64,000 nt of DNA from Streptomyces sp. CB02959 (GCF_002803155.1 NZ_NNBP01000013.1:158514-222513); one strand, 5' to 3'. Shown: positions 28,532-36,146, numbered from the stretch's first letter. Program-made: numbers and translations. The notes: generated from the sequence alone by a model not told the origin.

Positions 28532-29449
28532 TCATTCGCCGAGGGTGCGGGAGGCCGGGACGCGGGGCGGCATGCGGAGCCGGCCCGTCAGGGCCAGGAA
28601 CGCGACCAGCGCGCCCATCACGATCCAACCGGGCCAGCCGGTGAGACCCATGCGCAGCGGGTCCAGCGCGGCGTCGGGGTCGGCGAACCGCTTGACCATG
28701 CCGACGCTCGCCGTGCTGACGAAGGCGTGCGCGAGGACGGCGGGCAGGACCGAGTCGGAGCGCAGCCGCAGCCATGTGAAGACCGGCAGGACGAGCGTGC
28801 AACTCACCAGCATCGCGGGCACGGCGACGTACCACGGCCGGCCCGGATACTGACCGCCCATCAACAGTGTGGGCAGGTGCCAGAGCGCGAAGGCGCAGCC
28901 GGTGAGGAGATACGCCGACACCAGGCGCTTCCCGCCACCGCCCCGGGCCAGTCGCGGGAACAGGTAGCCCTGCCAGCCCAGTTCCTCGCCGAAGAACTGC
29001 GGCAGCGACACCACGATCTGCACCACCATGCCGCCCGACCAACCGGCCACCGCGCTCCATCGCAGCTCACCCACCGGATAGGCCCCCGCGGCGGCGCCCA
29101 TGGCGAGCGCGGCGACGGTCAGGCCGGCGGGCACGGCGAGCCCTGCCAGACAGTGCCGCACGCCGCGTCCCCACGGCCGCGGCCAGCGCAGCGCGAGCGC
29201 GTCCCGCACCCGGCCACCGGGCTCGATCAGGCGGATCACGAGGAGCGCGGCGAGCGCGGGCGCGCACATCGCCGCGGTGATGCAGACCTCCGCCAGTGCA
29301 CCGGTCTCCTCCCGCGCGTCACCGCGCTGGAAGCCGCCGAGCAGCAGCGGCGACATCGCCACCCACATGCCCAGACAGGCGATCGCCAGGTACACCACGG
29401 GCCCGCGACGCCTTCGCACGGGCTGGCCTGCCGCTGAATGATTGATCAT
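28532..29449 (-). CDS. CPBP-family intramembrane metalloprotease
   Basis: The 305-residue protein has about eight transmembrane helices. The CPBP/Abi motifs are visible as EELGWQGYLFPRL, FALWHLPTLL and a later HAFVST. These supply the glutamates and histidines of the intramembrane active site. Related proteins process prenylated CaaX proteins in eukaryotes and are linked to bacteriocin immunity or membrane signalling in bacteria. The target here is unknown. It is convergent with the calpain-like gene. Confidence 0.88.
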   Translation of the reverse strand: MINHSAAGQPVRRRRGPVVYLAIACLGMWVAMSPLLLGGFQRGDAREETGALAEVCITAAMCAPALAALLVIRLIEPGGRVRDALALRWPRPWGRGVRHCLAGLAVPAGLTVAALAMGAAAGAYPVGELRWSAVAGWSGGMVVQIVVSLPQFFGEELGWQGYLFPRLARGGGGKRLVSAYLLTGCAFALWHLPTLLMGGQYPGRPWYVAVPAMLVSCTLVLPVFTWLRLRSDSVLPAVLAHAFVSTASVGMVKRFADPDAALDPLRMGLTGWPGWIVMGALVAFLALTGRLRMPPRVPASRTLGE

Positions 29450-29641
29450 GAAAGCGACGCTACGGAGACCCGTCGCGCGACAGAATCCGGCCGGCACCCC
29501 AATGCCCCGTCGAGCCCTGTCCACCGGACGAGGTGTAGTGCGCTCCACCCGACCGCCCGGGCACGGACGTCAGGAACCTCCCGGCGGCCGGCCGCCACCT
29601 CGGCAACCAGGCATCCATCACGACTTCAACTGCCCTACCGA

Positions 29642-30700
29642 TCAAAGGAGTCGGAGCAGTTCGTCGGTGAAGTCCGCGGTGCCGGCGGTGCCGCCCAGGT
29701 CCGGTGTGCGGACGTCCGTCGTGGCCAGGACGGAGGCGAAGGCGCGGGTGATGTCGTCGGCCGCCTCCCGGTGACCCAGGTGGTCGAGCATCAGGGCCGC
29801 CGACCAGATGGCCCCCAGGGGGTTGGCGACGCCCAGGCCGGCGATGTCGGGTGCGGAGCCGTGCACCGGCTCGAACATCGAGGGGAACTCGCGCTCGGGG
29901 TTGAGGTTGGCGGCCGGGGCGATGCCGATCGAGCCGGCCACGGCGGCGGCCAGGTCGCTGAGGATGTCCCCGAACAGGTTGGAGGCGACGATCACGTCGT
30001 AACGGGCCGGATCGAGGACGAGTTTGGCCGCCAGCGCGTCGATGTGTTCCTGGTCCCAGGCGACGCGGGGGTGGCCGGTGGCGCATTCGGCGACCAGCTC
30101 GTCCCAGAACGGCAGGGTGTGCACGATGCCGTTCGACTTGGTGGCCGAGGTCAGCCGCCCGCTCCGGCCCGCCGCCAGGCCGAAGGCGTAGTCCACCACG
30201 CGGGTCACCCCGGCCCGGGTGAACACCGCCTCCTGCACGGCCAGTTCTTCGGGGAAGCCCCGGTTGCGCCGCCCGCCGGCCTCGCTGTACTCACCCTCGG
30301 TGTTCTCGCGGACCACCACGAGGTCCACCGCCCCGGGGACCGCACCGCGCACCGGGCTCTCGACGCCCTCGAACACCCGGATCGGCCGCAGGTTGACGTA
30401 CTGCCGGAAGGTGCGGCGAATCGGGATCAGCAGCCCCCACAGCGACACATGGTCCGGTACGTCCGGGTGGCCGACCGCGCCGAGCAGGATCGCGTCCTGG
30501 TCGCGCAGCCGGTCGAGGCCGTCCTCGGGCATCATGGCGCCCTCCCGCAGATACCGCGCGCACGACCAGTCGTCGTATGAGGTGTAGGAGAGGCCGAAGC
30601 CGTGCCGGCAGCTGACGGCGTCGAGCACGCGCCGCGCCGGAGGCAGCACCTCGGTGCCGATGCCGTCGCCGGGAATGAGGGCGATGTGATGGGTGGTCAT
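29642..30700 (-). CDS. Tartrate / isopropylmalate-type dehydrogenase
   Basis: This 352-residue beta-decarboxylating dehydrogenase has IALIPGDGIGTEV at the N-terminus, the Arg pair and Tyr in NLRPIRVFEGV, VVRENTEGEYSEAGG, the metal-site DILSDLAAAVAGSIG, and the adenosine loop FEPVHGSAPDIAG. The ENTEGEYS form and lack of leuCD neighbours favour tartrate or D-malate dehydrogenase over leucine biosynthesis. It is transcribed downstream of the truncated LysR-like gene (73-bp gap), which would once have regulated it. Confidence 0.88.
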   Translation of the reverse strand: MTTHHIALIPGDGIGTEVLPPARRVLDAVSCRHGFGLSYTSYDDWSCARYLREGAMMPEDGLDRLRDQDAILLGAVGHPDVPDHVSLWGLLIPIRRTFRQYVNLRPIRVFEGVESPVRGAVPGAVDLVVVRENTEGEYSEAGGRRNRGFPEELAVQEAVFTRAGVTRVVDYAFGLAAGRSGRLTSATKSNGIVHTLPFWDELVAECATGHPRVAWDQEHIDALAAKLVLDPARYDVIVASNLFGDILSDLAAAVAGSIGIAPAANLNPEREFPSMFEPVHGSAPDIAGLGVANPLGAIWSAALMLDHLGHREAADDITRAFASVLATTDVRTPDLGGTAGTADFTDELLRLL

Positions 30701-30772
30701 GCGTCCGATTGCAGCAATCGCCGCTCGGCCCGTCCAAGACGCAATCCCGATCTGCGTCATCGGCCGCGCCTA

Positions 30773-31504
30773 TCAGTTGCCGGGGGTCGACGAGTCCAGG
30801 GCGGTCGTCACGAACGCCCGTGCCGCCGGGGACAACCCGGAGCGACGGCTGACCAGCCCGATCCGCAGCGTGGTCCGCGGTTCGATGTCCAGCACCCGGG
30901 CGCCGGCCCGTTCGGCCAGGCCGCGCCAGGACTCGGCCAGCACCGCCACTCCCACTCCGGCCAGGACGAGCGGGAGCACGGACACTCGGTGTTCGGTCTC
31001 GGCGGCGACACTGAAGGTGATCCCGCGCTCCCGCAGCCCGTCCACATACGCCCGCATCCCGGTTCCCCGCTGCCCGACGATCAGCCGTTGGCCTTCCAGC
31101 TCCTCGCATTTCACGGTCTGTCGGCCGACGAACGGAGCACCGTCGACGCCGCCGCGCACCACCAGCACGAAGCGTTGCTCACCGACTGAATGCGCGACGA
31201 CGTCCCCCTCCGGCAGTGGGCCCGGCACGGCCAGCAGCCCCAGCTCGGCCGCGCCGGTGCGCACCATGTCCACCACGTCCCGGGAGGTGAAGGCCGCCTT
31301 GACCGCCACGGACACCCCCGGATAGCGCCCGCTGAAGGCGCGCACCATGGTCGTCAGCGGCTCGACCGCCTGCGACGGCATCGACGCCACGTCCAGTCGC
31401 CCGTCCCGCAGCTCGTGTACGGCGGCAACGCTCGCCCGTGCCGTCTCCAGACTGCGCACGGCAGCGCGCGCCGGCTCGATCAGCGCCAACTGTCGGATGT
31501 CCAT
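30773..31504 (-). CDS. LysR-like protein with its DNA-binding domain deleted
   Basis: The 243-residue product starts MDIRQL, the usual opening of a LysR helix-turn-helix. It then jumps directly to ALIEPARAAVRSLETA, the linker helix normally found ~55 residues later. The effector-binding domain is complete (VSVAVKAAFTSRDVVDMV, AGVGVAVLAES). The reading frame is intact, so an in-frame internal deletion has removed the helix-turn-helix precisely. Without it the protein cannot bind DNA as a LysR regulator. It could be inert, or act as a ligand-binding or dominant-negative partner. It lies upstream of the tartrate-type dehydrogenase gene. Confidence 0.75.
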   Translation of the reverse strand: MDIRQLALIEPARAAVRSLETARASVAAVHELRDGRLDVASMPSQAVEPLTTMVRAFSGRYPGVSVAVKAAFTSRDVVDMVRTGAAELGLLAVPGPLPEGDVVAHSVGEQRFVLVVRGGVDGAPFVGRQTVKCEELEGQRLIVGQRGTGMRAYVDGLRERGITFSVAAETEHRVSVLPLVLAGVGVAVLAESWRGLAERAGARVLDIEPRTTLRIGLVSRRSGLSPAARAFVTTALDSSTPGN

Positions 31505-31630
31505 GCTGCGCATTCTCACGCGTCACGCGCCGACCGAACTGGGCATTCCCACCCGTCACCCGTCACCAGTCACCAGTCACCCGTCACACGACAACCGGCT
31601 CAGCGCGGCGACCGTCCGGCGGCCGTGCCC

Positions 31631-32029
31631 TCAGGAGGCCGCCGGTACCACCGCCCACGCCTCGACCTCGGCCCGGAACGCGGGGTTGACCAGGCCGGAG
31701 ACCTGGACCAGCGAACAGGCCGCGGGGCGTGCGGCATCCTGGTACTGGTCCCGGACGCGACGGAACGCGTCGAGGTCCGCGAGGTCGGTGAGGTACACCG
31801 TCAGCTTGACGATGTGGTCGAGGCCGGAGCCGGCCGCCTTCAGAGCGGTGGCCAGGTTCGCGTAGATCTGGTGTATCTGGGCTTCGGCGTCCCCCTCACC
31901 GACCAGTCGGCCGTCCTGGTCCAGGGGGACCTGGCCGGAGACCACGACCATCGGCCCGGCGAAGGCCACCGCATGGCTGTAGCCGTTGACCGGCGGTGCG
32001 CCCTCGGGCCGGATGAAGTGCTGCATCAT
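31631..32029 (-). CDS. RidA-family protein
   Basis: The 132-residue protein has RidA signatures SHAVAFAGPMVVVSGQVPLD and the C-terminal PAFRAEVEAWAVVP. The usual Arg that holds the substrate carboxylate in the IECVA context is replaced, because the tail reads RAEVEAWAV, so imine deaminase activity is uncertain. It is distinct from the pathway-specific RidA at 9641. An AGGAGAC site precedes tandem ATG codons at 32029 and 32026. It follows the TetR gene on the same strand across a repeat-bearing 151-bp gap. Confidence 0.85.
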   Translation of the reverse strand: MMQHFIRPEGAPPVNGYSHAVAFAGPMVVVSGQVPLDQDGRLVGEGDAEAQIHQIYANLATALKAAGSGLDHIVKLTVYLTDLADLDAFRRVRDQYQDAARPAACSLVQVSGLVNPAFRAEVEAWAVVPAAS

Positions 32030-32057
32030 GTCTCCTCGTTGCTCGTTGCTCGTCGCC

Positions 32058-32111
32058 GGAAGCCCCGGAAGCCCCGGAAGCCCCGGAAGCCCCGGAAGCC
32101 CCGGAAGCCCC
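32058..32111. repeat. Nine-base tandem repeat (GGAAGCCCC)6
   Basis: Six perfect 9-bp units lie between the RidA and TetR genes. They are followed by degenerate units (GGAGGTGGG and further CCGG-rich words) to about 32165. The length of nine preserves any reading frame, and on the minus strand it would read Gly-Leu-Pro, but the RidA start lies downstream of it. Confidence 0.93.
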
Positions 32112-32180
32112 GGAGGTGGGGAGGTTCCGGGGACTCCGGCGGTTCCGGGATTTCCGGAAGTCTCGTTGTCCGGGCGGTCC

Positions 32181-32825
32181 TTACCGTGCCAGCGGTGCGA
32201 TATCACCGGGCAGCGACAGACCGCCGAGGTGGGTCACCAGCACATCGCCGCAGGTCTGCGGATCGAGGACGTCGGGGTGCAGGACGGCGCTGAGGCCGAG
32301 TCCGTCCAGGAGTGCCGTCAGCCGCTCGGTCTCGATGGTGAGGTCGAGGCCGGGGCGCAGGGTGCCCGCGTCGTCGAGCCGGGTGAGCACGCCGCGCACC
32401 AGTCGTCTGGTGCCTCGGGCGGCCTTGCGTGACAGGTCGCCGAACGCCGGGTTGGTGCGGGCGGCGGCGTTGAAGTCCAGGAAGACGGTGACCTCGGCGC
32501 GCCGGTTCTCGTCGAGGGGCAGGAGTTCGGCCAGGAGTGCGGCGGCGAGCCGGAGTTGTTCCGTGCGGGGGCGGCGGCTGAGGCCGTCGATCGGCTTGAG
32601 GTGCGCGAGCAGGCGGCTGCTGACCCGGTCGATCATCGACTGCATCGCGAACTGCATCAGGTCGTGCTGACTGGCGAAGTAGTGCCGCAGGGAGCCGATG
32701 TTGAGTTCCGCCTCGGCGGCGACGGCGCGCAGCGAGGTGCGTTGCAGACCGTCTCGGACGACGACGCGGAACAGTGCGTCGACCACGAGGCGTCGGCGGG
32801 CCTCCGGATCCACGTGCTTGGGCAT
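32181..32825 (-). CDS. TetR-family regulator
   Basis: The 214-residue protein has an N-terminal TetR helix-turn-helix (LQRTSLRAVAAEAELNIGSL, RHYF) and an all-helical ligand domain resembling the TetR_C_6 / BetI type. Two TATCACA-type dyads immediately upstream of its start (32836-32851 and 32871-32886) are convincing operators shared with the divergent small membrane protein genes. It probably represses both itself and those genes. Confidence 0.92.
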   Translation of the reverse strand: MPKHVDPEARRRLVVDALFRVVVRDGLQRTSLRAVAAEAELNIGSLRHYFASQHDLMQFAMQSMIDRVSSRLLAHLKPIDGLSRRPRTEQLRLAAALLAELLPLDENRRAEVTVFLDFNAAARTNPAFGDLSRKAARGTRRLVRGVLTRLDDAGTLRPGLDLTIETERLTALLDGLGLSAVLHPDVLDPQTCGDVLVTHLGGLSLPGDIAPLAR

Positions 32826-32835
32826 GGCACCGTTC

Positions 32836-32886
32836 TATCACACCTGTGATACAACGGAGTGGCAGGGAAATATCACAGGTGTGACA
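32836..32886. promoter_or_regulatory. Paired TetR operators
   Basis: Two 16-bp dyads of the form TATCACA-NN-TGTGAYA occur at 32836-32851 and 32871-32886, 35 bp apart (a little over three helical turns). They lie between the divergent TetR and small-membrane-protein starts. The arms of the first are perfect, and the second has one change. Confidence 0.8.
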
Positions 32887-32906
32887 GAACGGGTGGAGGC
32901 TTCCTC

Positions 32907-33146
32907 GTGGAGACGTACCTCAATTTCATGCTCGTCAGGTTCGGTGTGATCGTGGGCGGCGTGGTGGTGCTGGCGCTGCTGGTCTTCGCCGTCGCGCTGA
33001 CCCTCAAGCGCCGCGGGCGGCTCGACGACGTCCGCCGGTACGCCGACCCCGTGGTGCGCGCCGGGCTGCGTGCCGCCGCCCGACGGTTCGAGGGCGGCGG
33101 AAGGCGCGGTACGTCCGGGTCGCGGCAGCGGGACGGCCGGCGATGA
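32907..33146 (+). CDS. Small single-pass membrane protein
   Basis: The 79-residue protein starts at a GTG after GGAGG. It has one strongly hydrophobic helix (~10-33, GVIVGGVVVLALLVFAVALT) and a basic, Arg/Gly-rich cytoplasmic tail. No family is recognised. It overlaps the next small membrane gene as ATGA and lies behind the TetR operators, so the two small proteins are probably a TetR-controlled unit. Confidence 0.75.
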   Translation: METYLNFMLVRFGVIVGGVVVLALLVFAVALTLKRRGRLDDVRRYADPVVRAGLRAAARRFEGGGRRGTSGSRQRDGRR

Positions 33147-33301
33147 CCGGCCTCGCCGCGGGGTCGTCCGACCTCCTTGCGCACCTGTTGCTGGACCGCG
33201 TCATCAAGATCGTCATCGTGATCGCGGCCCTCGGTGTCCTGGCGTGCGGCATGACGCTGCTCTGGCGGAAGGCCGGACGGACGAAGGACCGGCGCGACTG
33301 A
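33143..33301 (+). CDS. Very small membrane protein coupled to the preceding gene
   Basis: The 52-residue product begins at the ATG that overlaps the previous stop codon (ATGA). It has a single hydrophobic helix (IKIVIVIAALGVLACGMTLL, ~22-41) and a basic KAGRTKDRRD tail. The coupling and the shared architecture (helix then basic tail) suggest that the pair forms one membrane complex. Function is unknown. Confidence 0.65.
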   Translation: MTGLAAGSSDLLAHLLLDRVIKIVIVIAALGVLACGMTLLWRKAGRTKDRRD

Positions 33302-33404
33302 GCCGCCGGGCACCGTCGAAGAGTTGGTGGGGAGGGCTGCCTGCGGCCCGGGCCGGGCCGCTCGGTCCCTAAGCGGTCGAGTTCGTAAATCCTTCGAGGG
33401 TTGA

Positions 33405-33790
33405 TCACGCTGCCAGCGCGGTGGAGGATTCTGCCTGGTGATCGGCGGTGTGCTGGTCGAGCCTGGCCGGCAGATCGTTCAGGCCGGAGGTGTGAACTTC
33501 CACTGGAACTGCTGTGCCGTGGCGTTGTAGCGGTCTTCGAAGGCTCGGAGCCGGTCCCCGACGTGGGTCAGGTCGGTGAAGTCGTTGGGTGAGACGACCT
33601 TGCGCTGCACGACGGAGAAGTAGACCTCCACCTGGTTCAACCATGAAGCGTGCACGGGGGGGACCATCACCGCATTCGGGAACGCCGCGGCCAACCGGTC
33701 GGCGGCCTTCTGGCCGCGGTGGGAGGAGCCGTTGCCCACGATCCAGAACACCCGCTTGGCACTGGCGTAGGGATCCTGGAGGATGCCCTG
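33405..33790 (-). pseudogene. IS630-family transposase C-terminal remnant
   Basis: Only the C-terminal catalytic part is left: DPYASAKRVFWIVGNGSSHR, then HASWLNQVEVYFSVVQRKVV. In functional relatives the second catalytic Asp sits in VDNGSSHRG, whereas here it is Gly. A frameshift near 33487 splits the tail: one frame stops after WKFTPPA, and another continues SGLNDLPARLDQHTADHQAE to the true end at 33405. The N-terminus is lost at a breakpoint around 33790. It is not functional. Confidence 0.85.
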
Positions 33791-33905
33791 CTACCCACCG
33801 GCAGCCCAACAAGCACCCCCGCAGACGCGCTCGACTGCGCCTGCCGACTCCACCTCGCCGCCCTCGACACCTGACCACACGCCAGCCACAGCACCGCCTC
33901 CCACG

Positions 33906-33939
33906 CCAACCCCCGAAGGACAACCGAGCCGACCACCAA
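33906..33939 (+). repeat. Repeat motif copy A (intact)
   Basis: This 34-bp copy has outer blocks CAACCCCCGAAGGAC and GAGCCGACCACCAAG that recur at 34664-34681 and 36127-36146, where the second copy is split by an insertion element. Weaker similarity extends ~50 bp upstream in both copies. What the motif belongs to is not recognised. Confidence 0.8.
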
Positions 33940-33988
33940 GTCACTGGCATCGGGCATGAATCCGTGTGTCCAGGTTTCCGGGGTCACC

Positions 33989-34531
33989 TCAGGCGCGGTA
34001 GCGCTCGGGGTCGACGACGGTGGCGAGGCCGTTGAGGATGAGCCTGGTGCCGCCGCGGAGGTGGGCGGTGTCCTGCATGCCGTCGCCGCTCAGGACAAGG
34101 TAGGTGTACTGCTCTGTCCAGTCGAGGCGGGTTCCGCCGTCCTGTGCGGTGAGTTCGATCGTCACCAGGGAGACCCAGCGGCGCACGCCGTCCACGTGTG
34201 CCTCGTAGACGTACACCAGGCGCCGCGCCGGGACCAGGTCGACGAACCGCGAACGGTACTCCAGGCGCTCCTGGATGTCCCCGGAAACGAAGAGGTTGCG
34301 GGCCGTCTCGCCGCCGCCGACGCGGAAGTCCAGTTCGTGTTCGGCCGTCTGGGACTCGCCTGGGAGGCGGAACCAGCGGACGCGAAGCTCGGGTTCGGCG
34401 AACGCCGCGTAGACCCGCTCGGGCGGAGCGGAGAAGGTCACATCGAGGGCGAACGAACCATGGCTGGCCCGTTGATCCTCGCCGAACTGGGGTGCGTCCT
34501 GGTCGACGCGATCGACGTTGCCCGGGCTCAT
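33989..34531 (-). CDS. SRPBCC / AHSA1-type protein
   Basis: This 180-residue START-like fold protein has FALDVTFSAPPERVYAAFAE at ~25-44, LRVRWFRLPG, RLVYVYEAH and the closing helix HLRGGTRLILNGLATVV. It matches the activator-of-Hsp90-homologue group often paired with ArsR regulators, but no ArsR gene is beside it. The ATG at 34531 is chosen over an upstream start. It sits between two mobile-element scars, so it may have arrived with them. Confidence 0.87.
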   Translation of the reverse strand: MSPGNVDRVDQDAPQFGEDQRASHGSFALDVTFSAPPERVYAAFAEPELRVRWFRLPGESQTAEHELDFRVGGGETARNLFVSGDIQERLEYRSRFVDLVPARRLVYVYEAHVDGVRRWVSLVTIELTAQDGGTRLDWTEQYTYLVLSGDGMQDTAHLRGGTRLILNGLATVVDPERYRA

Positions 34532-34663
34532 GCCGCGGACAGTAGCACGCTGATCATTCGGCTCGGGCTTCACCCTCTACCTCGCCGGCAACGACAAGTA
34601 GTACCTCGCCAACCTCGGGCACCTGAGCGGACCAGACACCAGGCACCACACCGGCTCCGGAGT

Positions 34664-34681
34664 CAACCCCCGAAGGACTTA
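34664..34681 (+). repeat. Repeat motif copy B, left part
   Basis: CAACCCCCGAAGGACTTA abuts the left end of the insertion element. Its final TTA is the target-site duplication. Confidence 0.8.
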
Positions 34682-34699
34682 CGACCTTGGGGGCAATTG
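34682..34699 (+). repeat. Left terminal inverted repeat of the insertion element
   Basis: These 18 bases are the exact reverse complement of 36109-36126. Confidence 0.92.
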
Positions 34700-34857
34700 A
34701 GGAGGTGAGTCATATCCTCTGATCGATCTTGCTGTCGTGCTGGCAGCCGGGCGTCTCGTCGTGAGGATCGCGGCGGGTCCTCCATCGCGAGTCATGCTTG
34801 GCCGCCGATGGGGCCCGTGGAGGAACCAGTCGGGTGGGTGCAGGCGTCCTGAGGGGC

Positions 34858-35391
34858 ATGAAACAAGGTGTCCGACTGCGTGAGGCGACCGCCGAGGACG
34901 CCGACGTCCTTGCCGACGTGCACACCCGGACCCGGACCGCGTACTACACCGCGGGCGGCATGCCCGAGGAGGAACTCGCCGACCCGAGTGCATGGGGCGA
35001 ACGGCGCGACGCCTGGACGAGGGTGCTGGCCGCGCCGGCGCGCGCCACGCTGGTCGCGGAAGACTTGGACGGGACGGTGGTCGGGCTGCTTGCTGCCGGG
35101 CCACCGCACCACGAAGACCTGGACTCCTCGACGTACTACGAGCTGTACCAGATCGGGGTACTGGCGCACGCCTGGGGGCGCGGGGTGGGTGGGGCTCTGC
35201 ACCGGGAGTTCGTTGCGCTGGCCGCGGCCGCCGGCTGCGCCGAGGGTGTGCTGGAGTGCTGGGCGTCCAACACCCGTGCGCAGCGTTTCTACGCCCGAAA
35301 TGGGTGGCGGCCGGACGGAGTGCGCTGTCCAGGACCGCTGGACTGTGACTACGTTCGGTTGCGGCTGGAGCTCGTATCGCACAGCTTCTGA
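34858..35391 (+). CDS. GNAT N-acetyltransferase (element passenger)
   Basis: The 177-residue protein has the GNAT fold: RLREATAEDADVLADVHTRT at the start, a central VVGLLAAGP strand, and the acetyl-CoA loop YQIGVLAHAWGRGVGGALHR (Q/RxxGxG/A as RGVGG). The motif-B end is SNTRAQRFYARNGW. The substrate is unknown; relatives acetylate small amines, antibiotics or proteins. It lies wholly inside the inverted repeats of the insertion element, in the same direction as the transposase, and so travels as cargo. ATG 34858 is preferred; GTG 34834 sits nearer a GGAGG and is possible. Confidence 0.85.
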   Translation: MKQGVRLREATAEDADVLADVHTRTRTAYYTAGGMPEEELADPSAWGERRDAWTRVLAAPARATLVAEDLDGTVVGLLAAGPPHHEDLDSSTYYELYQIGVLAHAWGRGVGGALHREFVALAAAAGCAEGVLECWASNTRAQRFYARNGWRPDGVRCPGPLDCDYVRLRLELVSHSF

Positions 35392-35436
35392 GCGAGGCTG
35401 ACGCAATGTCAGAGTCGGGCGGCACGATCGGGAGAT

Positions 35437-36066
35437 GTGACTGCTGCCCTGGATCGTGTCGCCCTGTCCCATCACGCCTTCACTGGTGTGACACGCCAAC
35501 ACTTCGCCGACCTGATAGTCCAGTTGGCGACACCCTGGGAGGCGGCGCGGGAGTCGGATCGGGCCGAGTGGCGTGGGGGTCTTCGGAAGCGCCTGGCCGG
35601 GGCGGGACGCAAGGTGAAGCTGGTGTTCACCGACCGGCTGCTGGTCACGCTGATCTGCCTGCGTCACCAGCTGCCGCACGCCGCGTTGGCGGATCTGTAC
35701 GGGGTGGACCGCTCCACCGTCTCGGCGGCGGTGCGGGAGATACGGTTCCTGCTCGCGGCCCGCGGCTTCGCCGTCCCCGACCAGATCAGCGCGCCGCCGA
35801 AGAAGCCCGGCGAGGATGCTTGCGAAGGCGAACACCGGGCCTGGCGGGAGGCCAAGCGACGGCAGTCCTCGGTGAGGATCTGCATCGAGCACACCAACGC
35901 CGAGCTGAAGAAGTGGCGCCCGCTGCAGCGATACACCGGACGCCGCGAGAGCTACGGAGAAACCCACGCCGCGATCGCCTCCCTCGTCTCCGACCGCTCC
36001 GTCAGGCGCGCCACTCGCCGCAGGACCAGCACCGCGCTCGTGCCCGTCCGCACCAACACCTGCTGA
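35437..36066 (+). pseudogene. IS5-family transposase lacking its central catalytic region
   Basis: The N-terminal region is intact (SHHAFTGVTRQHFADLIVQL, then the HTH ALADLYGVDRSTVSAAVREI). So is the C-terminal region (WREAKRRQSSVRICIEHTNA, then LQRYTGRRESYGETHAAIAS). The frame jumps from LLAARGFAVP straight to DQISAPPKKPG. In full-length relatives these segments are separated by roughly 90-100 residues containing the two catalytic Asp of the DDE triad. Only the Glu region (EHTNAE) remains. The 209-codon frame is open but cannot encode an active nuclease. It may still bind the element ends. Confidence 0.82.
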
Positions 36067-36108
36067 CTCATCCATCAGCCGAAACCCCAGGCCAATCTGC
36101 CCCGACCC

Positions 36109-36126
36109 CAATTGCCCCCAAGGTCG
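36109..36126 (+). repeat. Right terminal inverted repeat of the insertion element
   Basis: These 18 bases are the exact reverse complement of 34682-34699, followed by the TTA duplication. Confidence 0.92.
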
Positions 36127-36146
36127 TTACGGAGCCGACCACCAAG
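36127..36146 (+). repeat. Repeat motif copy B, right part
   Basis: TTACGGAGCCGACCACCAAG continues the motif interrupted by the insertion element. The GAGCCGACCACCAAG block matches copy A exactly. Confidence 0.8.

Larger units (their letters stand above)
34682..36126 (+). mobile_element. IS5-like insertion element with acetyltransferase passenger (1,445 bp)
   Basis: The ends are defined three ways. An 18-bp perfect inverted repeat begins CGACCTTGGGGGCAATTG at the left and is mirrored at the right. TTA is duplicated immediately outside both ends (34679-34681 and 36127-36129). Removing the element rejoins a sequence nearly identical to the intact motif at 33906-33939. Inside are a GNAT gene (34858-35391) and a transposase frame (35437-36066) that has lost its central catalytic part. 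It therefore looks like a non-autonomous mobile insertion cassette that would need a transposase in trans. Confidence 0.88.

Noticed and set aside
31556-31600. GTCACC-type short repeats as a possible CRISPR or regulator array
   Set aside because: Units are about 7-9 bp without spacers, also scattered near 36190. They are simple sequence, not CRISPR repeats.
32041-32206. Collagen-like Gly-Leu-Pro protein or N-terminal extension of RidA
   Set aside because: The in-frame extension encodes only the 9-bp repeat and flanking sequence. A good ribosome-binding site sits directly before the normal RidA start, so translation of the repeat is not supported.
33791-33905. A gene fragment continuing upstream of the IS630 remnant
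   Set aside because: Transposase similarity ends near 33790. The following sequence gives no recognisable protein on either strand.
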